Below, piece by piece: positions 12,251-21,584 of a DNA stretch of 64,000 bases (the first letter of the stretch is position 1; every line of letters starts with the position of its first letter). A program made the translations under genes and the position numbers. This DNA is from Rhodocyclaceae bacterium (GTDB taxonomy: Bacteria > Pseudomonadota > Gammaproteobacteria > Burkholderiales > Rhodocyclaceae), in NCBI GenBank assembly GCA_018883265.1, contig VEQK01000002.1:1-64000 (forward strand). Reading direction: 5' to 3'. The notes under the pieces were generated by a model, which was not told where the DNA came from, made no database searches, and was given only the letters and a program-made list of their open reading frames with translations.

Positions 12251-13117
12251 ATGAAAAAGGTACGTAAGGCAGTTTTTCCGGTAGCCGGCCTCGGGACACG
12301 ATTCCTGCCTGCCACCAAGGCCAGTCCGAAAGAAATGCTGACGGTGGTCGATAAACCGCTCATTCAGTATGCCGTCGAGGAAGCGGTGGCTGCCGGCATT
12401 ACCGAGATGGTGTTTGTCACCGGACGCAGCAAACGTGCCATTGAAGATCACTTCGACAAGGCCTACGAGCTTGAAAGCGAGCTGGCTCAGAAGAACAAAC
12501 AGGCATTGCTGGATATCGTGCAGAATATTCTGCCTAAACACGTCAATTGCATTTACATCCGTCAGGCTGAACCGCTGGGACTGGGTCATGCCGTCCTCTG
12601 TGCCAAACCGGTAATTGGCGATGAACCCTTTGCTGTTCTGTTGGCAGATGATCTGCTGGATGGCTCGACGCCCGTCATGCGACAGATGGTGGATTGTTAC
12701 GACTATTACCGCTGCTCGGTGCTGGGTGTTCAGGATGTGCCGCGTGCAGATACCAGGAGCTACGGCATCGTTGATGCCAAGTCGGTGTCTGATCGGCTGG
12801 AGCAGGTGAATGCCATTGTCGAAAAACCGGATCCGGCTTCGGCACCATCGACGCTGGCGGTTGTGGGACGCTACATTCTGTCAGGGCGTATTTTCCATCA
12901 TCTCGAGCGCATTCAACCCGGGGCCGGTGGTGAGATTCAATTGACGGATGGTATTGCCAGTCTGCTGGCTGAAGAGCAGGTACTCGCCTATCGCTATGAT
13001 GGGGTGCGTTACGACTGCGGTTCAAAGATCGGTTACCTCAAGGCAACCGTTGCTCTGGGTCAGCGTCATCCGGAAGTTGGTGCAGAATTTACACAATACC
13101 TTGGTAATCTGAAGTAA
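12251..13117 (+). CDS. galU: UTP-glucose-1-phosphate uridylyltransferase
   Basis: Makes UDP-glucose from UTP and glucose 1-phosphate for envelope polysaccharides. The 288-residue protein carries the nucleotidyltransferase signature [11 protein letters not shown] at 13-23, followed by [11 protein letters not shown], and the sugar-binding VEKPDP segment near 190. ATG 12251 follows a GGAG ribosome site at good spacing and matches the family N-terminus [13 protein letters not shown]. It lies 34 nt after ligA, probably in the same transcript. Confidence 0.97.
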   Translation: MKKVRKAVFPVAGLGTRFLPATKASPKEMLTVVDKPLIQYAVEEAVAAGITEMVFVTGRSKRAIEDHFDKAYELESELAQKNKQALLDIVQNILPKHVNCIYIRQAEPLGLGHAVLCAKPVIGDEPFAVLLADDLLDGSTPVMRQMVDCYDYYRCSVLGVQDVPRADTRSYGIVDAKSVSDRLEQVNAIVEKPDPASAPSTLAVVGRYILSGRIFHHLERIQPGAGGEIQLTDGIASLLAEEQVLAYRYDGVRYDCGSKIGYLKATVALGQRHPEVGAEFTQYLGNLK

Positions 13118-13134
13118 CTCTTTATCTGTGGACC

Positions 13135-13686
13135 ATGGCAAAATTTATCCGTCATGATCCGGTACGTTCACAGCTGCTTCACGACCGGACTGCGATCGAT
13201 GCACTGATTAGTCATCAGGCAGCACTCATGAATGCGCGTTATGCGGGGCAGCGTGTTCTCGTTCTAGCCGTGATGACAGGCGCCCTGATCTATGCGGGAC
13301 AGCTTTTGCCCAGACTCGACTTCGAACTCGAACTGGATTATGTCCACGCGACCCGCTATGACGGCGCCCGATCTGGCGGTGAATTGAAATGGCTGGTCCG
13401 GCCGCGTCAATCGGTTGCTGGAAAACACATTCTCCTGCTGGATGATATTCTGGACGAAGGGATTACGCTCGATGTCATTCGGACATGGCTGGGCAACGAA
13501 GGTGCGGCGGATGTGGCGATTTCGGTGCTGGTCCATAAGGAGAAGCTGACCCTGCAACCCTGTTCGCCGGCGTTTCCGGCACTGATCGTTCCAGATGACT
13601 ATGTTTATGGATTCGGTCTGGATGCCGATGGCCTCTGGCGTAATGCAGATGGTATTTTTGTGGCGCCAGCGACGCATGTCGTTTAA
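13135..13686 (+). CDS. hpt: Hypoxanthine-guanine phosphoribosyltransferase-like protein
   Basis: A type I phosphoribosyltransferase of 183 residues with the PRPP-binding motif LLDDILDEGITL at 101-112, the defining acidic pair in a 13-residue loop. Hypoxanthine-guanine specificity is inferred from length, the overall HGPRT-like pattern and the neighbouring purine-nucleoside phosphorylase mtnP. It would return free hypoxanthine or guanine to IMP or GMP. The gene sits 17 nt after galU, and its last 11 nt overlap the next gene in another frame. Confidence 0.85.
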   Translation: MAKFIRHDPVRSQLLHDRTAIDALISHQAALMNARYAGQRVLVLAVMTGALIYAGQLLPRLDFELELDYVHATRYDGARSGGELKWLVRPRQSVAGKHILLLDDILDEGITLDVIRTWLGNEGAADVAISVLVHKEKLTLQPCSPAFPALIVPDDYVYGFGLDADGLWRNADGIFVAPATHVV

Positions 13687-14422
13687 ATCAGTACGCACGC
13701 AGGACTTGAGCACCGCTGTCTCTGCGGTTTCGGCGCTCAGCGAACCCCTGGAATCGACATTGTTACGGTGGCGTACAGAAGCGGCCGAGCTCGACCGGTT
13801 GGGCATTTATGACTGGTTGGCGAACCGGGTCAGCGCCGATCGTGTGCTTGAAGTGGGCTGCGGTTTTGGAATGTCGACGGCGGCACTGGTTCGAGCCGGC
13901 AAGACCGTGTTTGCACTGGATAGCCGCATGGATTGCCTCAAGGCGACCAGGTCGCTAGTTCCCGAGGCGACTTATGGTGTGGCCGATGTTCACCACTACG
14001 ATGATCATCTTATTGCGGATCTGCAGGCATTCGCCCCCGAGGCTGTCGTCTGCTGGCTGGCAGGTGCACCGGCAGAGGCATTACCCCGTGATGTACCGGC
14101 CGCCTATGCAGTAATGCAGTATCGTCTCCAGCTTCAACACTCGGTTGTGCGTATGGCAATGAAAGTCGATACGGTCAGGACCATTCATCTGGCAGATCGT
14201 ACGGCATTTCCCTGGAAGATGAAGGATACTGGTCGCCAGACGTTGGTCGGCATGATTTCGTCGGTCATTCTGTCCGAGACACCGTTCGGGCTCGATGTAT
14301 CGGATGTGCAGTTCAAAAAGATCGAGTTACCGGTGGCATCAAGGCAGCTGACAGGAAGTTTAGCGGGGCTTATCCCGGTGATCGGTGAGGCGACGATCAA
14401 ACGCAGGCATAATGTTTCCTGA
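13676..14422 (+). CDS. Class I SAM-dependent methyltransferase, substrate unknown
   Basis: A 248-residue protein with a clear SAM-binding motif I, VLEVGCGFGMS at 57-67, and an acidic residue in the following strand (FALDSR). The substrate-binding C-terminal half is not one I recognise. The ATG at 13676 lies inside the end of the phosphoribosyltransferase gene (11-nt overlap), so translation is probably coupled; upstream in-frame ATGs would overlap that gene by more than 80 nt. It sits between two purine-salvage genes, hinting at a nucleoside- or base-linked role, but this is only context. Confidence 0.75.
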   Translation: MSFKSVRTQDLSTAVSAVSALSEPLESTLLRWRTEAAELDRLGIYDWLANRVSADRVLEVGCGFGMSTAALVRAGKTVFALDSRMDCLKATRSLVPEATYGVADVHHYDDHLIADLQAFAPEAVVCWLAGAPAEALPRDVPAAYAVMQYRLQLQHSVVRMAMKVDTVRTIHLADRTAFPWKMKDTGRQTLVGMISSVILSETPFGLDVSDVQFKKIELPVASRQLTGSLAGLIPVIGEATIKRRHNVS

Positions 14423-14443
14423 CCCGACAATGGACATGCGATC

Positions 14444-15217
14444 ATGAGCACTCCGGATAAACCCCAGTTCCTGGCCATTATTGGCGGCAGTGGGCTGAAT
14501 CATCTATCCATCCTTGAAGGCGCATACCGTCGTTTTGTTAGAACGCCTTATGGTGAACCGTCTTGTCCGATGACCCTCGGGTCAATCTGTGGTCACCCGA
14601 TGGTTTTTCTGGCACGCCATGGTCATGGTCACACCATCATGCCCAACGAAATCAACTACCGTGCGAACATCTGGGCGCTCAGAAAATTAGACGTGACCGG
14701 TATCATTGCAGTCGGTTCGGTCGGGTCGATCCACCCGGTACTGGGGCCCGGTGACCTGGTCATTCCGGATCAGTTGATCGATTACACCTCGGGCAGGCCT
14801 GGTACCTTCTTTGGTAGCGAGCCGGACATTGATATGCACGTCGATTTCACACATCCTTTCGATGTATCTCTGCGTGAACGTTTATCGGGTGTTGCCGATT
14901 TGCTGGGGTTTAATCTCCGGGATGGTGGGGTGTATGGCTGTACGCAGGGGCCACGTCTTGAAACTGCCGCAGAAATCAGGCGGCTGGCTGGCGACGGTGC
15001 GGATGTCGTGGGTATGACGGCCATGCCAGAGGCGGTGCTCGCCCGAGAGCTGGGTATTCCCTATGCGCAACTCAATGTTGTTGCCAACTATGCAGCAGGA
15101 ATCAGGGAAAGCGCCCAAGGCATCGAATTCAGTGCTTTGGGGCCCGTGCTGGAAGAGGCGATGTGCAAGGTCCGTCTGATGATCGAAACCCTGGTTGGCT
15201 GCAAGATGCCCGCCTGA
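14444..15217 (+). CDS. mtnP: S-methyl-5'-thioinosine phosphorylase / purine nucleoside phosphorylase
   Basis: A 257-residue member of the MTA phosphorylase/PNP family. Visible motifs are IIGGSG at 12-17, the phosphate-binding RHGHGH at 58-63 and GMTAMPE at 190-196, which contacts the ribose. At the purine-recognition loop it has Asn215 (VVANYAAG) where adenine-specific MTA phosphorylases carry Asp; this favours 6-oxopurines, as in the Pseudomonas methylthioinosine phosphorylase. It would recycle methylthioadenosine after deamination, giving hypoxanthine for the phosphoribosyltransferase upstream. Its stop directly abuts the end of glnD on the other strand. Confidence 0.88.
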   Translation: MSTPDKPQFLAIIGGSGLNHLSILEGAYRRFVRTPYGEPSCPMTLGSICGHPMVFLARHGHGHTIMPNEINYRANIWALRKLDVTGIIAVGSVGSIHPVLGPGDLVIPDQLIDYTSGRPGTFFGSEPDIDMHVDFTHPFDVSLRERLSGVADLLGFNLRDGGVYGCTQGPRLETAAEIRRLAGDGADVVGMTAMPEAVLARELGIPYAQLNVVANYAAGIRESAQGIEFSALGPVLEEAMCKVRLMIETLVGCKMPA

Positions 15218-17836
15218 TTATTGTTGACGTGCCGGGGTGTCGATCTTCAGTTGTTCCAGCAGGTCGTTTTCCAGCAGCAGTCTGTCCCGACTCTGATTCA
15301 GGCTGCGTCCGGAAATCAGGAACGTATCCTCAACCCGTTCGCCAAGTGTCGATATCCGTGCGGTATGCAGGGACGCACCATGACGGGTGAGTGTTTCGGC
15401 GATGGCATAGAGTAGTCCGGTACGATCCGCGGCACGGATCGATACGACATACTGCTGACCGCTCTCATCCGGTTCAATCAAGACATCCGGGGTAATGGGA
15501 AATGAACGGACCTGTCGGGAAACGCGCCCGACACGGGGTGGCAAGGGTCGTATTGTGCCGTTCAGGATTTCCAGTAGATCGTGCTCGATGATGGCGCAGG
15601 TTTCGCGATCCATGCCCCGATCCGATGCATCCAGCAGATTAAAGCTATCCAGTGCATAGGCATGGCGGGTTGTATGGATCTTTGCATCCATGATCGAATA
15701 GCCGATAGCACTGAAGTAGGCACACAATCGTACGAACAGATCTGCCTGATCGGGCGCATAGACGAGTACCTGGATGCCTTCGCTTTCCGGATTGGGTCGC
15801 GCTCGCACCACCGGCTTGTTCTCGTGAGTTCTGTAGTAGAGGCACCGGGTATGCCAGGCAATCTCTTCGTCGGTATGACGGAGAAAGTAGACATCGTCGA
15901 GCTGTTTCCAGAACTGCGTTTGCACCGAATTACCCAGCGCAAAGTAGCGTAGATGTGCCAGCGCTTCGCGTTTGCGCTGAACGACCATGTCGCCGATATC
16001 ATCGGCAGCGTCTCCTGATGCCTGTTCCAGCCGTGCCAGTGAGGTCTGGTAGAGCGTTTCCAGCAGTCGGGCTTTCCAGGAATTCCAGACCTTGGGGCTG
16101 GTGCCGCGAATGTCGGCGACGGTCAGTAGATACAGCGCTGTGAGATGACGTGCATCGCGGACCTTTTTACAGAAAACGGCAATGGTCGTTGGGTCGGAAA
16201 TATCTTCTTTCTGGGCGACCGAAGACATGGTCAGGTGTTCACGCACGAGCCAGACGACAAGCGCTGTGTCTTTCTTGGTCATCGCATGTGATGTGCAGAA
16301 AGTTTCGGCGTCAACGGTACCCAGCTCGGAATGGTCTCCGCCACGCCCTTTGGCAATATCATGAAAGAGGGCGGCCACTACCAGTAACCATGGGCGTTCA
16401 AATTCTGCGATCAGTCGGTGGCAGAACGGATTCTCGTGCGCGAAGTCTTCGCGCTGGAAACGGCGGATGTTGCGGACCACCTGCAGAATATGCTGATCGA
16501 CTGTGAAGACATGAAACAGATCGTGCTGCATCTGGCCTACGATTTTTCCGAAGGCGGGGATATAGCGACCAAGGATGCTGAATTGGTTCATCAGCCGCAA
16601 GGCATGCAAAACGCCATTTTTCTGTCGCAGTATCTGTATGAAAAGCTGTTTGTTTTCCTTTTGCTGCCGGAACTCCCGATTAACCAGTCGACGCGCCGCA
16701 TAGAGCGCGCGCAAGGTGCGCGAGGTCATCTCCTGAACACCCCCTTGCTTTTCCATGAGCAGAAAGGTTTCGAGAATGGCAGACGGTTGCTTCTGATAGA
16801 TCTGTGGGTCGACGATGTCGAGCTTGTGCCCCACTTTCTGGAAGCGCTCGTTCAGCGGACGTATGCGTTGCTTGCTGGCGGGCGCCAGTTTTTCGCTAAT
16901 CGACTTGAGTACTAGGGTGTTAATCTGGCTGACCCGTTTGGCAATACGATAGTAGCGCTGCATGAACTGTTCGCTGGCGCGTTTGTTCGAATCGTCGCTA
17001 AAGCCGAACTGCTGTGCCATTTGACCCTGCAGGTCAAACAGCAGCCGATCTTCCGAGCGACCGGTCAATAGGTGTAAATGAATCCGGACATCTGCCAGAA
17101 AGTTGGCGGCACGTTCGATGGCGACGCGTTCATCGCCCTGCATGAGGCCTTCCTTCTGTAGCGCAGACCAGGTGTCTGCACCCTTGACGAACCCCCCTGC
17201 ATGGGCGATCCAGCGAATCATTTGCAAATCGCGCAAGCCCCCGGGGCTTTCCTTGACATTGGGCTCCAGGCTGAATGCAGTAAAGGCATGGCGCAGATGT
17301 CGTTCTTCCTGTTCTGCCATTTTGGCAGCGATGAATTGCTCACCGGACATGGCCTCCGCAACGGTCTCTGAAAGACGACGTGCGAGTTTCTTTTCGCCAC
17401 AGACCCAGCGTGATTCATAAAGAGCTGTCTGGATGGTCACATCGGCTTCAGCCGCAGCCAGGCATTCATCAATGGTGCGCACGCTGTGACTGATGGCCAG
17501 CCCGAGATCCCAGAACTGGCTGATCAGCGTTTGCAATGTTTCTTCAAGCAGTTCGGACGGCGCTGTCTCGAGTGCGATCAGCACATCAATGTCAGAAAAA
17601 GGATAGAGTTCGCCACGACCATAGCCGCCAACGGCAATCAGTGCACAGCCAGACGGCATGGGGGTATGTGCCCACATGGCGGCGAGCGTCTGGTCGACCA
17701 GATCACATCGGGCGCGCAGATAGGTTCTGGGTTCCGGATGTGCCAGGTAAGCAGTAGCCAGGTCTTTCTGCGCCGCGGCTAGTTGCTGCCGGAGTCCGGC
17801 TAGTACAGCGGGAGTTCCCGGACTGCTCCTGTTCAT
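15218..17836 (-). CDS. glnD: Bifunctional [protein-PII] uridylyltransferase/uridylyl-removing enzyme
   Basis: Senses glutamine and adds or removes UMP on PII proteins to control nitrogen assimilation. The 872-residue protein has the nucleotidyltransferase motif GGYGRGELYPFSDIDVL from about residue 70, a linker, an HD hydrolase domain with LFHDIAKGRGGDH near 445, and two C-terminal ACT domains from about 690. ATG 17836 is chosen from family length; the open frame continues upstream into map. It lies 8 nt after the map stop, so map and glnD form one unit. It converges with mtnP with no gap and no visible terminator. Confidence 0.97.
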   Translation of the reverse strand: MNRSSPGTPAVLAGLRQQLAAAQKDLATAYLAHPEPRTYLRARCDLVDQTLAAMWAHTPMPSGCALIAVGGYGRGELYPFSDIDVLIALETAPSELLEETLQTLISQFWDLGLAISHSVRTIDECLAAAEADVTIQTALYESRWVCGEKKLARRLSETVAEAMSGEQFIAAKMAEQEERHLRHAFTAFSLEPNVKESPGGLRDLQMIRWIAHAGGFVKGADTWSALQKEGLMQGDERVAIERAANFLADVRIHLHLLTGRSEDRLLFDLQGQMAQQFGFSDDSNKRASEQFMQRYYRIAKRVSQINTLVLKSISEKLAPASKQRIRPLNERFQKVGHKLDIVDPQIYQKQPSAILETFLLMEKQGGVQEMTSRTLRALYAARRLVNREFRQQKENKQLFIQILRQKNGVLHALRLMNQFSILGRYIPAFGKIVGQMQHDLFHVFTVDQHILQVVRNIRRFQREDFAHENPFCHRLIAEFERPWLLVVAALFHDIAKGRGGDHSELGTVDAETFCTSHAMTKKDTALVVWLVREHLTMSSVAQKEDISDPTTIAVFCKKVRDARHLTALYLLTVADIRGTSPKVWNSWKARLLETLYQTSLARLEQASGDAADDIGDMVVQRKREALAHLRYFALGNSVQTQFWKQLDDVYFLRHTDEEIAWHTRCLYYRTHENKPVVRARPNPESEGIQVLVYAPDQADLFVRLCAYFSAIGYSIMDAKIHTTRHAYALDSFNLLDASDRGMDRETCAIIEHDLLEILNGTIRPLPPRVGRVSRQVRSFPITPDVLIEPDESGQQYVVSIRAADRTGLLYAIAETLTRHGASLHTARISTLGERVEDTFLISGRSLNQSRDRLLLENDLLEQLKIDTPARQQ

Positions 17837-17844
17837 ATCGCTAT

Positions 17845-18639
17845 TCAGATGGCAGGTCGGGGAGGGCAGCCGTCGGAAACGGTCAGCACCTCGACGCCAT
17901 CCCGGGTCACGACGATGGTGTGCTCCCACTGGGCAGATAGAGAATGATCCTTGGTCACGATCGTCCAGCCATCGGCCAGCTCCCGGATGTCGGGCTTGCC
18001 GGCGTTGATCATCGGCTCAATCGTGAAGATCATGCCTTCCTGCAGTTTGAGTCCGGCACCGGGTTTGCCGTAGTGCAGAACCTGCGGATCTTCGTGGAAG
18101 TGCTGTCCAATGCCGTGGCCACAGAACTCGCGCACGACTGAATAACCATGCTTCTGGGCATGGGTCTGGATCGCATGACCGATATCGCCGAGTGTGGCGC
18201 CAGGGCGAACCACGTCGATGCCTCTCCAGAGACACTCGAAAGTGATGTCGCAAAGACGCTGGGCAAGGGTGGAAACATCGCCAACGGTAAACATCCGGCT
18301 GGTGTCGCCATACCAGCCGTCTTTGATGACGGTGATATCCAGGTTAACGATGTCCCCCTTCTTGAGCTGCTTGTCGCCCGGGATGCCATGACAAACCTGG
18401 TGATTGACGGATGAGCAGATTGACTTGGGGTAAGGGGCGTAACCGGGTGGCTGATAGTTCAATGGCGCGGGGATGGTGCCTTGGACATTGACCATGAAGT
18501 CATGACACAGACGATCCAGTTCACCGGTTGTTACCCCGGGTTTTACGAAAGGCGTAATGTAATCAATGACTTCGGATGCCAATCGGCAAGCGACGCGCAT
18601 TTTTTCGATCTGTTCGGGGGTTTTAAGCGTGATACTCAT
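17845..18639 (-). CDS. map: Methionine aminopeptidase type I
   Basis: Removes the initiator methionine from nascent proteins. The 264-residue protein keeps all five metal ligands at the expected spacing: Asp101, Asp112, His175, Glu208 and Glu239, within NLDITV, GDTSRMF, GHGIG, TIEPM and WEHT. The length is that of the type Ia enzyme without a zinc-finger extension. It is divergent from rpsB across a 313-nt region, a widespread arrangement, and probably co-transcribed with glnD. Confidence 0.97.
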   Translation of the reverse strand: MSITLKTPEQIEKMRVACRLASEVIDYITPFVKPGVTTGELDRLCHDFMVNVQGTIPAPLNYQPPGYAPYPKSICSSVNHQVCHGIPGDKQLKKGDIVNLDITVIKDGWYGDTSRMFTVGDVSTLAQRLCDITFECLWRGIDVVRPGATLGDIGHAIQTHAQKHGYSVVREFCGHGIGQHFHEDPQVLHYGKPGAGLKLQEGMIFTIEPMINAGKPDIRELADGWTIVTKDHSLSAQWEHTIVVTRDGVEVLTVSDGCPPRPAI

Positions 18640-18753
18640 TATTGGTTGTCATTGTCCGGGTGAAAAACCTCGACCCTCGGCCGATGCAACAGAAGAATAA
18701 CCGAGACGGATTCATCCGGCCAGCAACCGCGGCATGATGGCCCGGAATTTGAC

Positions 18754-18783
18754 TTGCTGCACTGCGGGTTTGGTTGCTATAAT
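18754..18783 (+). promoter_or_regulatory. rpsB promoter with extended -10
   Basis: A perfect TATAAT at 18778-18783 is preceded by TGC, forming an extended -10, with a partial -35 TTGCTG at 18754-18759 and 18-nt spacing. A better -35 hexamer, TTGACT at 18749-18754, is too far upstream (23 nt). Transcription would begin near 18790 and give an mRNA leader of about 160 nt before rpsB. The rest of the 18640-18952 gap must also hold the map promoter, which I could not place. Confidence 0.65.
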
Positions 18784-18842
18784 CACAAAGTTTTCTTGAT
18801 TGAAAACCGGCTGTTGGTAAATCCAGTAGTCGTTGTCAGCGT

Positions 18843-18909
18843 TCCGGAATCCTGTTCCGGAGCTAATCCTCACACGGTTCCGAATTCAGGGTGTTTTTCT
18901 CCGGAAAAA
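18843..18909 (+). promoter_or_regulatory. rpsB mRNA leader hairpins, possible S2 autoregulatory site
   Basis: The leader has a 7-bp hairpin, TCCGGAA at 18843-18849 pairing with TTCCGGA at 18855-18861 (5-nt loop). A second is TTTTTC at 18894-18899 pairing with GAAAAA at 18904-18909. In E. coli, S2 represses its own rpsB-tsf message through the leader; whether this leader does so is inference from position. Confidence 0.35.
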
Positions 18910-18952
18910 TCGCAGTCGGTACCGTGGCGGTCTAACCCTGCAAGGAGTCGTT

Positions 18953-19705
18953 ATGTCGACAATGCGTGAAATGCTGGAAGCCGGCGTCCACTTCGGACAC
19001 CAGACCCGCTTCTGGAACCCCCGTATGGCCCCCTATATTTTCGGGGCCCGCAACAAGATTCACATCGTCAACCTCGAAAAGACGGTCGGTAAGTACAACG
19101 AAGCGATCGCTTTCGTTAAAAAACTGGCTGCCAACAAGGGGACGGTTCTATTTGTCAGTACCAAGCGTCAGGCGCGCGAAATCGTTGCCGAAGAGGCAAC
19201 CCGTGCCGGTATGCCGTATGTCGACCAGCGCTGGCTGGGTGGCATGCTGACCAACTACAAGACACTGAAGCAATCGATCAAGCGTCTGAAGGACATGGAG
19301 CTGTCGGTTGAAGACGGCTCGTGCGAGCGCCTGACCAAGAAAGAAGCGCTGAACTTCAAGCGTGAGCTGGAGAAGCTGCAGAAATCCATCGGCGGTATCA
19401 AGAACATGAACACGCTGCCGGATGCCATCTTCCTGATCGACGTCGGTTATCACAAGATTGCCGTGACCGAAGCCAACAAGCTTGGTATTCCGGTGATCGG
19501 CGTGGTCGATACCAACCATAGCCCGGAAGGCGTGGACTACATCATCCCGGGTAACGATGACTCGTCGCGCGCGATCCGTCTGTACGCCCGAGGCATCGCC
19601 GATGCCGTGCTGGAAGGTCGTAGCCAGTCGATCCAGGAAATCGTTGACGCCGCTGGTGGCGAAGACGAATTCGTCGAAGTCGAAGAAGAGACCTCGGCCG
19701 AGTAA
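18953..19705 (+). CDS. rpsB: 30S ribosomal protein S2
   Basis: Small-subunit ribosomal protein S2, needed for S1 binding and mRNA engagement. The 250-residue protein begins [20 protein letters not shown] at its fourth residue, the typical S2 N-terminus, and retains the central RWLGGMLTN motif near 98. The start at 18953 has a strong AAGGAG ribosome site; frames open further upstream would translate the leader. It begins the long housekeeping cluster and is followed by tsf, as in most bacteria. Confidence 0.99.
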   Translation: MSTMREMLEAGVHFGHQTRFWNPRMAPYIFGARNKIHIVNLEKTVGKYNEAIAFVKKLAANKGTVLFVSTKRQAREIVAEEATRAGMPYVDQRWLGGMLTNYKTLKQSIKRLKDMELSVEDGSCERLTKKEALNFKRELEKLQKSIGGIKNMNTLPDAIFLIDVGYHKIAVTEANKLGIPVIGVVDTNHSPEGVDYIIPGNDDSSRAIRLYARGIADAVLEGRSQSIQEIVDAAGGEDEFVEVEEETSAE

Positions 19706-19713
19706 GCGGTCAG

Positions 19714-19778
19714 GCCGGAGCGCTGTGCAAACAGCGAATCCGCTCCGGCATGGTCGGCCGCCTTCGGGCGGCCGATTT
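19714..19778 (+). terminator. rpsB-tsf intercistronic hairpins, partial terminator/attenuator
   Basis: Two GC-rich stems lie between rpsB and tsf. The first pairs GCCGGAG (19714-19720) with CTCCGGC (19743-19749) around an inner CGCTGT/ACAGCG stem. The second is a perfect 9-bp stem, TCGGCCGCC at 19754-19762, a TTCG loop, and GGCGGCCGA at 19767-19775, followed by only three T. The short T run suggests partial termination or 3'-end protection, setting S2 above EF-Ts output. Confidence 0.55.
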
Positions 19779-19850
19779 GCAATAAACACCCTGTTTGTCG
19801 GGATGCTAACCGGCAAACAGCGTCAGATAGATTTGAATCAGGAGAAAAGC

Positions 19851-20747
19851 ATGGCTGAAATTACCGCAGGGATGGTTAAGGAACTTCGCGAGAAGACCGA
19901 TGCGCCGATGATGGAATGCAAGAAAGCGCTTACCGAAGCCCAGGGCGATATGGCCAAGGCCGAAGAGCTGCTGCGCGTCAAGCTGGGTAGCAAAGCATCG
20001 AAGGCTGCCGCACGTATTGCTGCCGAAGGTATCGTGGGTATCTACCTGTCGGCGGACGGTAAGCTGGCTTCGATGGTTGAAGTGAACTGTGAAACCGATT
20101 TCGTGGCCAAAAACGATGATTTCCTGGCGTTCGCCCGTGAAGTCGCCGAATTGGTTGCTACCAAGAATCCGTCCGATGTGGCTGCGCTGTCTGAATTGCC
20201 ATTGAACGGCTCGACCGTTGAGGCCGTGCGTGCCGCACTGGTCGGCAAGATCGGTGAGAACATGAGCATTCGCCGTTTTGTCCGTATCGAAGGCGCTGGC
20301 AAGGTGGCGTCTTACGTGCACGGTGGTAGCAAGATTGGTGTGTTGGTCGATGTCGATGGTGGCGATGAGTCTCTGGCGAAGGATCTGGCCATGCACATCG
20401 CTGCGAATAAACCGAAGTCGCTCGACGCTTCGGGGGTTGACAGCGCGCTGATCGAAACCGAACGCCGTATTGCAACTGAAAAGGCTGCCGAATCGGGCAA
20501 GCCGGCCGACATCGTCGCCAAGATGGTCGAAGGTACCGTCCAGAAGTTCCTGAAGGAAGTGACCCTGATGGGCCAGGTCTTTGTTAAGGCCGAAGATGGC
20601 AAGCAGACGATCGAGCAACTCCTCAAGCAGAAGAATGCCCAGATCAAGGGCTTTACGCTGTTCATCGTCGGTGAGGGCATCGAGAAGAAGGTCGATGACT
20701 TTGCCGCCGAAGTGGCTGCCCAGCAGGCTGCCGCCGCCAAGAAGTAA
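19851..20747 (+). CDS. tsf: Elongation factor Ts
   Basis: Guanine-nucleotide exchange factor for EF-Tu. The 298-residue protein has the N-terminal UBA-like segment with [16 protein letters not shown] near residues 11-26 and the core-domain motif [12 protein letters not shown] near 81-92. ATG 19851 follows a clear CAGGAG ribosome site; the open frame reaches back into rpsB but has no family support there. It is separated from rpsB by 145 nt containing two hairpins and from pyrH by about 90 nt with another. Confidence 0.99.
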   Translation: MAEITAGMVKELREKTDAPMMECKKALTEAQGDMAKAEELLRVKLGSKASKAAARIAAEGIVGIYLSADGKLASMVEVNCETDFVAKNDDFLAFAREVAELVATKNPSDVAALSELPLNGSTVEAVRAALVGKIGENMSIRRFVRIEGAGKVASYVHGGSKIGVLVDVDGGDESLAKDLAMHIAANKPKSLDASGVDSALIETERRIATEKAAESGKPADIVAKMVEGTVQKFLKEVTLMGQVFVKAEDGKQTIEQLLKQKNAQIKGFTLFIVGEGIEKKVDDFAAEVAAQQAAAAKK

Positions 20748-20757
20748 CTGGTTTTAC

Positions 20758-20786
20758 CCGGGTCGCGCAATGCGTGGCCCGGTTTG
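20758..20786 (+). terminator. Hairpin between tsf and pyrH, weak terminator-like
   Basis: An 11-bp stem (including two G-U pairs) runs from CCGGGTCGCGC at 20758-20768 to GCGTGGCCCGG at 20772-20782 with an AAT loop, followed by TTTG. The T run is too short for full termination, so read-through into pyrH with some attenuation is likely. Confidence 0.45.
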
Positions 20787-20840
20787 TAGTTCGGCAGTTC
20801 CGGATTCTTGACGCAATTTTCTCGTTATAAGGGGTCTTTT

Positions 20841-21557
20841 ATGGCAACACCCAAATACAAACGCATACTGCTCAAGCTCTCCGGCGAAGCCTTGATGGGG
20901 GATGATGCTTACGGGATCAATCGTCAGACCATCGGTGGCATTGTTGCCGAAATCAAGAAGGTCGCCGATCTGGGTGTCCAGATGGGCGTGGTGATCGGCG
21001 GCGGCAATATTTTCCGCGGTGTGGCCGCTTCGGCTTCCGGTATGGATCGTGCCCAGGCCGACTACATGGGTATGCTGGCCACTGTCATGAACAGTCTTGC
21101 ACTTCAGGACGCCATGCGCCTGGCGGGTTTGCCGGTGCGGGTGCAATCCGCACTCGATATCCAGCAGGTTGTTGAGCCGTATGTGCGTGGTAAGGCGATC
21201 CGCTACCTTGAACAGGGCCGCATCGTGATTTTTGCAGCCGGTACGGGCAACCCGTTCTTTACGACGGATACGGCTGCAGCGTTGCGTGGTGCCGAGATTG
21301 GCGCCGAGATCGTGCTCAAGGCGACCAAGGTGGATGGTATTTATACCGCCGATCCGAAGAAAGACCCGAAGGCGACAAAATACGAAACGATTTCCTTCGA
21401 TGAAGCGATCCAGAAGGATCTTAAGGTCATGGATGCAACGGCGTTTGCCCTCTGTCGAGACCAGAAGCTGCCGATCAACGTGTTCTCCATTTTCGAAGCT
21501 GGCGCGCTTGAGCGTGTCGTGATGGGTAGCGCCGAAGGCACCCTAGTTTATTGCTGA
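20841..21557 (+). CDS. pyrH: UMP kinase
   Basis: Phosphorylates UMP to UDP in pyrimidine nucleotide synthesis. The 238-residue protein is the hexameric bacterial type of the amino-acid-kinase fold: [11 protein letters not shown] at residues 10-20, [10 protein letters not shown] near 52-61, and [16 protein letters not shown] in the nucleotide-binding region. ATG 20841 follows AAGGGG. It belongs to the rpsB-tsf-pyrH-frr order conserved in many bacteria. Confidence 0.99.
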   Translation: MATPKYKRILLKLSGEALMGDDAYGINRQTIGGIVAEIKKVADLGVQMGVVIGGGNIFRGVAASASGMDRAQADYMGMLATVMNSLALQDAMRLAGLPVRVQSALDIQQVVEPYVRGKAIRYLEQGRIVIFAAGTGNPFFTTDTAAALRGAEIGAEIVLKATKVDGIYTADPKKDPKATKYETISFDEAIQKDLKVMDATAFALCRDQKLPINVFSIFEAGALERVVMGSAEGTLVYC

Positions 21558-21584
21558 TTTACAAAGAATCTCAGGACTATTGCT

